A stretch of 64,000 nucleotides of DNA from Polyodon spathula (lineage: Eukaryota > Chordata > Actinopteri > Acipenseriformes > Polyodontidae). A model generated the notes under the pieces. That model was not told where the DNA came from. It saw nothing but the letters and a program-made list of their open reading frames with translations, and did no database searches. Within the stretch, counting starts at the first letter, position 1, and each line of letters opens with the position of its first letter. This document shows positions 24,625-34,882 of the stretch, piece by piece. Where the stretch lies: NCBI RefSeq assembly GCF_017654505.1, contig NC_054542.1:868001-932000 (forward strand), given 5' to 3'. The position numbers and the translations under genes are program-made.

Positions 24625-24658
24625 TCTGTCTCCAATCCCATTCTCCACTCACCGAACA
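24323..24658 (-). repeat. 5' LTR (right) of the gag-only element, with expanded microsatellite
   Basis: 336 bases with the same ends as the left LTR. Positions 24545-24622 carry a (CTT)n-(ATT)n run that in the left LTR (22262-22289) is only a short CTT/ATT seed. The growth therefore happened after insertion. Confidence 0.8.
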
Positions 24659-26564
24659 CACAACCCCGAGTGGGTGAAAACATATAGCTTTTATGCAGCT
24701 GTACCGAGACTCGATTGCTAATCAATCATTCAATTGGAGTCGTGGTACAACTGCACGTGAATTAATAAAGTGCAATTCCCCATGCTCACATATTATTACG
24801 TTTTACTTGCACGTGAAGTGCTGTGCAATCCTCGTGCCTAAATACAAATATACATTTTAAACACTTGTGTTACACAGACCCATTTATATCCTGTGTACCA
24901 ATGACTATACACCAACATTAACACACACACACAAAATACACACAGGGGTGGGCACCTTGCCACACCGGTCCACAAACAAACCCACTGAATTTGCTCATGT
25001 TCATTATTCTAACTGGCATATAAGCAATCCCTTCAACACTTTGAGAGCAAACCATGTCTGTGGTTGGTCCGGAGGTAAACAGTGATGAAGGACAGGCAAA
25101 GTGAGACGGTTCTCTCGCTGAAACCTATTGTTCAATGGGCCAAGCCATGGTCGCTCCAACAACTTGGGATTCAGTGCATATTCAATAGGTAGTCCACTAC
25201 AAATTTCACCAAAAAATGTATTTGCAAAAATAAATAGTTTGTGGATTAAAACATAAAACATAATAAACTGCATACAAGTGCACATAACTCCTAATAAAAT
25301 GTGCAAAAAGTAATAGGTTTAGTTTACAACGCTAGCTATATACAAGTTTGGATTGGCTCTCTGTGTTTGTTTGCCTCCTGATGTGAGCCTGTAGGAAGGG
25401 GCAATACTAAAGATGACAAGGTTTTGTTAAGCAGTTAGGTGGATGTGAAGATTACATTTTGGAAAGCCTGCGAACAGGTTCTCAGTGATAATTGCCATTA
25501 CTAAACTACAGTATGCTGCAAGCCTCAATTTTTAGGTTTGAACTCAGCAATTCTACTAGCAGTCACACCCAATATTTGTTCTGGGGTGCAGTCTAAGGTT
25601 GATATTACAGTATGCCATTAAGTGCCCCACCCATTTTTTTTTAACGTTTAAAATTATGGTTAATTAGACTGACAGATTTCAGGATACCACTTATCCACTC
25701 CTAAAAATGCAATTACTGTCATTACAGTTTCTGCTTCATGTGAACTATTTTTTGTTCTAAAATGTATGTATTGTGGGCTAAACCCTACAACACCTGCCAT
25801 GTTGTTGAAAATTATAATCCTCATGGATCGTCAATCTGGTTTTGTTGTCATTATTACACGTTAGATGTTTGAGAAGTGAACAGAACTTGTGGCTCGCCTG
25901 CTAAAAAGCCTGGCCCCATGGTGTGCTGGGTAAGTTATTGAGTCAGAGGAGTGGTTCACATCCTGGTTGTGTGAAGTCTCCGGTCTTCACTGGGGATTCC
26001 AAAGGAATGTTGCATTGGTCCCATGGGCAAGGGCTGTTTCTCTCATTGTACTACAGTGAACCCTCCTGTTCAGGCATCTGGTGAGGTCAAGCGAACACCT
26101 GCAGGGCTAGCCTTTGTCCTCCAGAGTCCAGCAGCTTGTTAACATGCATTCTTGAGTTCTTCTGAGCTGTTGGAATTGCTGCGGTGAGGGTGAGGGAATG
26201 TAATTGGCCATTCCAAATTTGGGAGAATATCCTCATACTCAAAAAATATTTGTTTAATTTATTACAGCAATAATTCCCTCTGCAGTAGTCATTACCTGTA
26301 GATAATTTATTTTGCCACAGTCAGTAATCTAACTGAACAATAATGATTAAAAAATGGAATACTGCAATATTTGATGTTGGGCACACAATTATTCTATTGG
26401 GTTTTCTGACTCCACTAAAAGTCAAATATGTGTATGCTTAAAACTAATGATTTATTACAAACAAAATGCTTGGTATTATTATTATTGTATTGTGTAAAAG
26501 AAAGTTTGCAAGCATAAATTAGCCCTGCATTTATTATTTGAGTCATCTTTTGAGGTCCAGTACA

Positions 26565-26612
<48 letters not shown>

Positions 26613-26929
26613 TGTACATTCAGCTTTACGCTTTGTAGCCTGAAATGTATAGCCTTCCTTGTTTTTATAATCCCCCAGCTTGCTTCAGCTTGCACAACTC
26701 AATCATTCAGCGTACAGGATGGATTCACATGCACAGTTAGCTAGCAAAGCAAGGGGGACTGGGTTAAAGGTGCTGGTTATTGAATAACTGACTGCTAATT
26801 TGCAAGTTGTTCTTTGCCTCATTTTATATGTTGGCATCATTTTGAACGTCCCTCTTGATCCACACATTGCACGTAAACATTGTGTTTTCAAAATAAAAGG
26901 CTGCGTGTGACACTGAAGGTGAGCGAGTG
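24659..26929. other. No recognisable feature apart from a (GT)n tract
   Basis: Intergenic DNA. The frames at 24867-25085 and 25004-25306 have no recognisable domain. A GT microsatellite is listed separately. Confidence 0.5.
26568..26611. repeat. (GT)n microsatellite
   Basis: An uninterrupted run of 22 GT dinucleotides. Confidence 0.95.
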
Positions 26930-27430
26930 ATGCACGTCATGACTTGTTACTCTTGGCCAGATTAATGTGACTCAATAAAACACACAATCCCAGGCAGGAC
27001 TACTCAAACTGTAGGGTGACCTTGAAGGCCAACAAAAATAGAAATAAAATCAACCCTTAAAAAAAAAATACCCAACCCCAAAAATATAAATAAAAAATCT
27101 CTAAAAAAAAACCCCACACCCACCAATAAATAACCGCAAAATAAAAAATTGATAACCTTATTACTACGATTAAACGTTCAACAGAAAACGGAAGTGAAAA
27201 GATACTGACCGGAGCTTAACTTGCAGGTATAACTAGGTGTGTAACGTGCAAACTTTGTAATGAACAAAAGTTTTAATATTATTCGAACGCACAAACTTGT
27301 TACTTATATCCACTGGTGACGCTGCACTTCCTAATGCACGTCATGACTTGTTACTCTTGGCCAGATTAATGTGACTCAATAAAACACACAATCCCAGGCA
27401 GGACTACTCAAACTGTAGGGTGACCTTGAA
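26930..27430 (+). repeat. 97-base exact direct repeat with a 307-base spacer
   Basis: 26930-27026 and 27334-27430 are identical as far as I can read, both starting ATGCACGTCATGACTTGTTA and ending GGGTGACCTTGAA. The spacer is A-rich with poly-A/poly-C patches and carries no open frame. The spacer does not resemble either flank, so this is not a whole-unit tandem duplication. It could be a local duplication with inserted filler DNA or a very short terminal-repeat element. Confidence 0.9.
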
Positions 27431-28499
27431 AATCTGGGGAGAAAATCACATAAAATGAAAACAGGGTGAGCAACAGTTCAGTGACTTGCTTTATGCTCTG
27501 ATTGGAACACATCTAGTGGCTAACTTTAAAACTTAGACCCACAGAACCTTTAGTTTTCAATTCCTGCTGAGCCACGGCCTAATTCCATGAACCAGTCTCC
27601 AATCCACCCAGCTGGAAAACCAGGAGCATGAACTGACTCATTGACTGAGCACTTATAATACAACATCCACATGAATTTCTCAGCTGGAAGAAGACCTACA
27701 TAAAACAGACAACATAGAACAGAGAGCAATGCATTTTAAATGCACTCCCGCTTACAAGAAAGCATGCTGGGATTGCAATATGCTAATTACCTCCTGTGTT
27801 TTCAAGCGTAGCACAGTGACGCGCTTGAAAACACAGCACAGTATTTCCAAATAACACTTGCAATGCATTTTAGACTATACAGACCACTACAAAGGGGGTA
27901 TAGAAGAGCGGAGTAAAACCCTTCATATGTGTGAACTTGCTAATTTAATAAGTGTTTGAGAAAAAAAATGTATGCATAAACCCGTTGCGTTTTATTTAGA
28001 ATTAAGGCTAGAATTTTGTCATGGTTAAAATGTGTAAAAATCACATTATGGCTAAAAATAGGCAATTTGACGGGAAATGATATGTCTTTAAAAAAAAAAA
28101 AAAAAAGTTTTATATTTGTAAGCATTCAAAAGCATCTATTTAACATTTTTAACACTTTTCTTTTTTTTTTGTTGTTGCTGTTAATAGCAGCTTTTCAAAC
28201 AGCCGTAGAGGTTGCCTTTTATTTGTAACATGTACTTGTCCTATGTAAAAAAAAAAACAAAACAAAACAAAAAAAAACAGGTACTCCTTATCCAATGTAA
28301 AAAAAATCAAAATTAAAAAATAAAATTTTTGGAATTGTTTTTCGTTAATGTCTATTTAAACACAGCTATGTATTTGGTATCACTAGATGGACATGAAAAG
28401 TTCCCTTTGATGCAACGTTTGTCATCAATGATGAGCACAAGAGCCTTCTGCTACACTGTTGACGCGGCCAGATTTTTATTTGCCAAAAAATAGCTAGTG
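27431..28499. other. No recognisable feature
   Basis: A/T-rich DNA with several homopolymer runs (for example 28089-28106 and 28246-28280). No element ends or coding sequence recognised. Confidence 0.5.
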
Positions 28500-30834
28500 G
28501 TTTTTAAATGTTAGCCTGCGTAGTTCGGGGCCGTGCAGTTGGGGGCTTCCAATTTCCTGTCAATTAGTACATATTCTCTATTTAAGCCCTGATCACTTGT
28601 TTTGTTTTTGTAGCAAACGCTCAGACGCCGTCATTTCGTGCTTCACTGCTAATCTACACTTCGTTGCCTTTCACTGGAGGTCAATTCTCTGTGCAGCGCT
28701 CCCAAGATATTATCAAATATTTTCCTACCTGTTCCGGTGATTCTTCTCATCAGTCAGCTTCTCAATTCGGCTGCAGGAGCTCCAGCATTAGTCTTTCCTG
28801 CTCCATCCAGCTTCCAGCATAGCAACAGCGCCGTCCAAACCACAGCTTCATTACTCAACTTGTCTGTGTCTTTATTAGACAGACTGGCCTTCCACTAAAA
28901 CTTTCAAAGCTCCTTCAACAAGACATCGACATTCTCGTCGTCAGCGTTTGCCTTGCCATAACTCCTCTATTTAAATCCACCACAAAGCTCTGCCAGCTGA
29001 ATCTTTCTTTACTCTTCGCTTGCAATCAAGCGCCCCTTCCCCGCTCCCAGAGCCAGCACAATTTACCGTTCCTTCAGAAGATCCTGCCCTGGATTTCCAT
29101 TAGATACATTCAACGTTTTAAAGACCTATCCAGCCCATTCATACTCCAGTTCAACCTGTGGCAGCTTATGCTTTCGACTAGTCACAACATGCTCCAATGA
29201 AAATGCTGTTCTGCAACTTTTCTACCGCCGCCTCTCAGTCCATGGCTACCACGGCAACGCTCTCATTGAGTGACTGTGGGGAGTGGTAAGTTGCCATGGT
29301 GACCAGGCAGCTTCATCTAGCACTACGAGCTCCGTGCCTCAGTACTGCAATCTTCTGGTTTCCTAGTGCGGCGCTTTCACAACCTACAAAGGCTCTTACA
29401 ACTCATCGAATTATGACATCTAAATACTACGGTAACGTATTCGTATACATGACTAACTGTCCTAAAACATGTAACGAATTAACAAATCTATTCAAATCTA
29501 AAAGAATGCACAATTTTTGTTCTATATTGACAAAGATTTTAATCACAATAACCAAATATATTCTACCCGGCTTCACTCAAGCCAATGGTTAATTCCAATC
29601 ATAACCTCTAGATGGCAGGATAACACCACAAATTCTATACAGTCTTTAAGCTGGTTTGCTATCACTGTGAAGGTCGCACACTCCAGTTTTTCTATACATT
29701 CCTGCAGTTCGTTGTCATGCCGAGGGATTCTCAGGAGTTCCCCTCCTCCTCAACCTTTTGCCTACTCAACTGACATTCTCCAATTTCAACTCTTCCCCTC
29801 TTCAAGGACCTGGTCAAGAAGCAACCTTACTAACCTTACAACCAAACTTTGGTGATGCTCAGAATCTACCATCACAGTAACGTCCAGCTTCCCTGCATCA
29901 GGCATCCATTCCTGCGACTTATTCCTGTTCCCAGATTCGTGTTTCGTCATCTAACCAGTTGCATCACGGCACCTTATTCAACCTTTTAAAGTCATCATTT
30001 CATAAATGTGAGCCACCAGTCAGACACAGAACCATGTCCTATGATTATCAACGTTCCACTCAATGTCCTCCTGTCCCCAATAGACAATACTCTCCTAAAC
30101 TGCTCCCAACCAATCAGTAGGTTTTGCAGATGCCTCAGAGCAACACATTCTTCTTCCTCTCGGGTTCTGCAGCGGTCTCAGATCTCTGCATTCTTCATCT
30201 CTCCCAAAAGCAGCCCCATCTCTGGCTCCATCTAAATCTGCCTTAACACTGAAAGACCAATATCTACTGCATTCAGCAGATCCCAATTCTCTGCAACAGA
30301 CCACTGCACTCTACCGATGGTAGTCCTCCGTTCTCTTTTGCAGATCTCTGCTTCAGGAGATCTCTGCTCTGTACAGCTGGGCCTCTGCACACTACTAACA
30401 GCACTCCATCGTTTTCTTCCTCAGACCTCTGCTCTGTTCAGCAGATCCCTCCCTCTACTGTTACTCGCTCCTTACTACAGCAGATCTCCACTCCATCTTG
30501 AGATCTGCTCACTAATCCAGCATGCAAAAGTTGCTTTAGTTTACCATTTAAATCCAGAGCCTCCAATGCTCCAGCTTTCCTCCAATATGCAGATTGTGGC
30601 AGCATTCCCACAATCAAGGTTAACGCTAATCCCTATCTAATCAAAATGCTTTGATTATGAATTAAGGAGTTCCACTATTAAGAGAATAACTGGAGTTGCG
30701 AAACCCAAATCTCTGAATGTGAGTTTACTTTTTCCATTTCAAGCAGACATGATAGTAGCAAACCGCTGATCGATCCCGTATTAACTAACACATAAATGGC
30801 AGCATTCATTGATTCCTATCATCACTCGACTCCA

Positions 30835-31320
30835 CCCTCTCCTCTGAGCAGGCCTCCCTCTTCTCCACCCTCACCTCCAGAGCATGCCTCCCTCCTCTCC
30901 TCTATCCTGGCCTACAAACAGGCCTCCCTCCTCTCCACCCTTGCCTCCAGAGCAGGCCCTCCCTCCTCTCCTCCACCCTCGCCTCCAAAGCAGGCTTCCC
31001 TCCTCTCCTCCACCCTCGCCTCAGAGCAGGCCTCCCTCTTCTCCACCCTCACCTCCAGAGCACGCCTCCCTCCTCTCCTCTATCCTCGCCTACAAACAGG
31101 CCTCCCTCCTCTCCACCCTCGCCTCCAGAGCAGGCCTCCCTCCCTCCTCCACCCTCAGCCTGATCACGAATGTGGGGAGCTGGTCCTCCCTGCAGTGGAT
31201 TCCACCCTCGCCTCTGATATAGCCTCCCTCCTTCTAAAATTGCCCTCGCCTCCAGAGCAGGCCTCCCTCCTCTCCACCCTCACCTCCAGAGCAGGCCTCC
31301 CTCCTCGACTTCCTTCCCCC
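30835..31320 (+). repeat. C/T-rich minisatellite
   Basis: Repeats of a phrase built from CCTCCCTCCTCTCCACCCTC, then GCCTCCAGAGCAGG, with variable unit length and about ten to twelve copies. Two frames stay open across it because the repeats lack stops. The strand asymmetry (pure pyrimidine stretches) could allow triplex formation. Confidence 0.85.
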
Positions 31321-31424
31321 CCAGCCTGATCACGAATGTGGGGAGCTGGTCCTCCTCTGCAGTGGATTCCTACATTCATTCATCCTTCCCTGATATAGTT
31401 GCTGCTCCTTCTAAAATTGCTAGT
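31157..31424 (+). repeat. Duplicated block around the minisatellite end
   Basis: CTGATCACGAATGTGGGGAG, then CTGGTCCTCC, GCAGTGGATTCC, CTGATATAG and CCTTCTAAAATTGC, occur in the same order starting near 31160 and again near 31327. The first copy has minisatellite text spliced into it. Confidence 0.8.
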
Positions 31425-31627
31425 ATGCCCGGAGTGGGGGCTTCCTGTCTGCCAGGGCCACCAGAGGTTTTCCCCTAATCAACCTCAAGGGTTTTTTTTT
31501 CTCTCCACTGAGCAGCAGGTATACACATAGTCACATCCTACTAAATTACCAGCCATCCTCCTGTTTGTCCCATTTTGTGCTAACATGTGCTGTCTTTTGT
31601 CGATTGTCTGGCTACTGTGTGTGGGAG

Positions 31628-31968
31628 ATTATTTCAGGTCCCAGGCAGCGGGTCCATCCTTTGGGGGGCTAAGTGCGTCTCACTTTACAGAAGTCTCAGA
31701 TGCTAGGCATCTCTCTCTCTATCTCCTTTCAAGTCCCGGTCTCCGGGACCGTCTCTTCCCGAGGCTCTGTTCTATACTCTATCTCAATTCGGGACGTGGC
31801 TACTCCGTGCTTGAGTCCCATCGCTAACCTCTATGCCTTGACCTTATTTCAGGTCCCAGGCAGCGGAAGTCTCGGCCAATTGGGGGTCTGGATCGCCCCT
31901 TTACAGAAGTCTCAGTGCAGATGTACTTCTCTCTCTCTATCTCCTTTCAAGTCCCGGTCTACCGGGAC
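31628..31968 (+). repeat. Diverged 218-base tandem duplication
   Basis: TTATTTCAGGTCCCAGGCAG, TTTACAGAAGTCTCAG and TCTATCTCCTTTCAAGTCCC recur in the same order about 217-218 bases apart, starting near 31629 and 31847. Confidence 0.8.
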
Positions 31969-32000
31969 CTGTCTTCTATCCAATAAAATATAAAATATAA

Positions 32001-33189
32001 AACATAACACCGCTGTTTAATGTTATAAACAATGTTTACGTATTTTTTTCTCACGCTGACAGTGCAGGTACAAGTACCGCTGTTTCTTATCTTTTACAAA
32101 TAAATTAAAAAACAAAAAACAATTCTAATTGTACTGATCAGTTCATAAACTATAGACGAATAAAATAAAACACTTTTTATTTTTCCTTATTTCACAATCA
32201 ACCAAGAACCCAACCAAGAACCCTGGTCAAATGAATGAGTATCAATGAGTGTAAGAATCCCCATATTAACCAGTCCTGAGGAGAGAAGCAGGTTCACCAT
32301 TTTCTTGAGCTGAATGAAGCGAATGAAGCGAGAACATTTATATGATCATTTTATTGGATTCTGAGTGCTAGAAAAGATGGGGGTATATAGGTCATTGTGG
32401 CAATGGAAGCTCTGCACTGGTGATGACCTTATATCGAAATGATTAAAATTTTTTTATTTTTTTTAAATCATGCACGATAAAAATAGCCAAACCACCAATA
32501 TTTACCCGCTAGATGCTTTAAAACAAACCAAATGTGGCTGGAAAATGTCCAGTCTGGCAGCGCTGCTGTTGTAGTGTAAAAGCACCGCGCAGGGCAACTA
32601 CTACAAGACCAGTAAATTGGGATTTCATGCTTGTCCTGAACTGTAAACCGTCGGTCCTCCCATAGAAAGGGTTTGAATTATCAGGGGTATGCAGAGGTAT
32701 GTTTTGTGCATGTAAGGCTTCAGCTTATATGGTCGGGACAGCTTCATTGTGTCTATGTTTACTGTCATGCTGGTCGTTAGTGAAAACCACACTCTGTGCT
32801 CTTCGTGCAGCAGAGCTGACACATCTGCTGATCACTAACTTATCCGGTATACAAAGGTAAGAACGCTTCATTGTGTCTGTGTTTACTGTCATGCTGGTCA
32901 TGTCATACCGTCATGCTGATAGAATGTTTTTTGCGTATGACCCCTCCCATGTGTATGATGCGTACAGCACTCCCCCCCCCCCCCCCACTCCCCCTACCAG
33001 TTTCTAAATGTATAAAGTTTGTTTCCCCTGTAAATCTGGTTGGGATATTTTTCTGCCAGTCTCTTTATTTTTTTGAAGTTGTATATAACTATTAATTTGT
33101 ATTTGCCGTTTGCTAACCACTTAAACTGTTGCATGGCTCACTTCCTGTTTTTACGCTGAAACAAATGTCAAAATACATTCTGATTCTTC
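32001..33189. other. Unclassified DNA with a poly-C tract and a local repeat
   Basis: A C run of about 14 bases lies at 32972-32986. A phrase CTTCATTGTGTCT.TGTTTAC with TGTCATGCTGGTC occurs at 32743-32775 and 32867-32899. No gene is recognised. Confidence 0.5.
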
Positions 33190-34108
33190 GTATACTTTCA
33201 TCCTAGCGTTGGCACTCTTGAAGATCATGTGATGACGGTTACAAAAGGGTTACAAAGCCATTTCTAAGGATCTGGGGCTCCACCAGAGCATTAATGCTTG
33301 TCTCAAGTTTGCCAAAAAGCACCTGGATGATCCTCGAGTTCTGGACCAATGTTCTATGGACAAATGAGTCAAAAGTGGAACTTTTTGGCCAACGTGGGCC
33401 CTGTTATGTCTAGCGAAAAACCAAAAACTGCATTCCACAGTAAGAACCTTATACCAACGGTCAAGCATGGTGGTGGTAGTGTCATGATTTGGGGATGCTT
33501 TGCTGCATCAGGACCTGGACGACTTGCCATCATTGAAGGAACCATGAATGCTGAATCTGTACTGTCCTGGTACCAACCGGATTCCTTTGTAGCAGCAAGA
33601 CAATGATCCGAAACAAACAAGCAAGTCTACATCAGAATGGTTGAAGAACAAGAAATTTTAAGTTTTGGAATGGCCTAGTCAAAGTCTAGACCTAAACCCC
33701 ATTGAGATGTTATGGCAGGACCTGAAACAAGCAGTTTATGCTCGAAAACCCAGAAATATCACTGAGTTGAAGAAGTTCTCCATGAAGGGGTGGGCCAAAA
33801 TTCCTTCACGGCGCTGTGAGAGACTGATCAATAACTACAGGAAGTGTTTGGTTGCAGTTATTGCTGCTAAAGGTGGCGTAACCAGTTATTGAGTCTAAGG
33901 GGGCGATTACTTTTTCACACAGGGGCATTGGGTGTTGCATAACTTTCTTTTATAAATAAATGAAATAAGTATCGAAATTTTGGGTTATTTGTTCACTCAG
34001 GGTCCCTTTTATCTAATATTAGATTTTGGCTGAAGATCTGATAACATTCAATGTCAGAAATATGGAAAAATGCAGAAAATCAGAGAGGGGGCAAATACTT
34101 TTTCACGG
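33190..34108 (+). mobile_element. Tc1-type transposon relic, C-terminal transposase and right end
   Basis: Frames 33349-33606 and 33665-33892 read the middle and C-terminal parts of a Tc1-like DDE transposase: [19 protein letters not shown], then QQDNDPKQTSKSTSEWLKN across a frame break, EWPSQSLDLNPIEMLWQDLK holding the third catalytic acid, and a C-terminus ending NNYRKCLVAVIAAKGGVTSY. The DNA-binding N-terminus and the left inverted repeat are missing or unrecognisable. The right end closes with GGGGGCAAATACTTTTTCAC next to a TA tract, as expected for TA-targeting elements. It is inactive. Confidence 0.85.

Positions 34109-34111
<3 letters not shown>

Positions 34112-34170
<59 letters not shown>
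34112..34170. repeat. (AT)n microsatellite at the Tc1 right end
   Basis: A pure TA run that starts immediately after the Tc1 terminal sequence. Confidence 0.9.
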
Positions 34171-34172
<2 letters not shown>

Positions 34173-34785
34173 CATAGTATGCAAAGTTTATGAATATTAA
34201 AAATCCTAAAAAATGTTCACTGCCTAATGTTCACATTTCATACTTATAGCAAGCTAATAAACACATTGCAAATTAATGCTAAATATGAGAAGCAGATACA
34301 CTGACAACCAATCTCACTTATATAAATCTAAAAAAAGTCAAATTAATGGACTTAGATATTATACCACTCAGTGTACACACTATATTGAACCTTAATGTTC
34401 TTAATGTTAAATTGCCTTTGAATTCTTAATTCGTATCACAGTGCTTGTATCACTGTGTCAAAATATGTTATGCCAGCAGAAATCTAAAGTGGCACTATTT
34501 TGAAATTATGTAACTTATTTTGACATCGTTCCAGGCACCAGTACAAAGTTTCCGCATTAGCTAAGCAAACAATGCTGTACGATAAAAAGAACAGTTTGCA
34601 CAGTACTCTTCTGCTGTCCCTTATGTGCTCAGTGCATTCAATACAAGAGGCGATCGTTGTTTTTTATGTTAAGGCTTTTGAAGAATGTATTGTTTTTGAA
34701 AAAATGAGGAGAATATTGTTGTGGCTGAACAAGGAAGTGCAGATCAGTTTTAATACATTCACATACTGAAATTAAAGATTTTGTG

Positions 34786-34786
<1 letters not shown>

Positions 34787-34882
<96 letters not shown>
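34787..34882. repeat. (TA)n microsatellite followed by poly-T
   Basis: TA dinucleotides with two small interruptions, then about 14 T residues at 34868-34882. Confidence 0.9.

Larger units (their letters stand above)
22021..24658 (-). mobile_element. Gag-only (non-autonomous) LTR retrotransposon
   Basis: Two direct repeats (22021-22322 and 24323-24658) enclose about 2.0 kb of GC-rich, repeat-laden sequence. Several facts point to minus-strand sense. The LTRs read TGTTCGGTGAG...GTGACA on that strand, with poly(A)-type ATTAAA/AATAAA hexamers. TGGTGTCAGAAC, a plausible tRNA primer-binding site, lies a few bases after the 5' LTR. A zinc-knuckle open frame starts about 95 bases inside the 5' LTR. 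No protease, reverse transcriptase or integrase is visible, so the element would depend on enzymes from another copy. No polypurine tract or target-site duplication is clear. The LTR family also occurs at 14977-15254 and 53887-54612. Confidence 0.75.
28500..32000 (+). other. Long C/T-rich, probably repeat-derived block
   Basis: The plus strand is strongly enriched in C and T, and the GC content rises above the flanks. It starts near a TATA-like CTATTTAAGC (28579-28588). Open frames such as 29296-29592, 29517-29855 and 30008-30235 read Ser/Pro/Leu-rich protein with no domain I can name. Phrases built on CAGATCTCTGCT recur at 30170-30500. It contains the minisatellite at 30835-31320, a repeated block at 31160/31325 and a partial tandem duplication at 31628/31846. 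It may be a single unclassified retroelement, but no terminal repeats or enzyme motifs were found. Confidence 0.4.
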
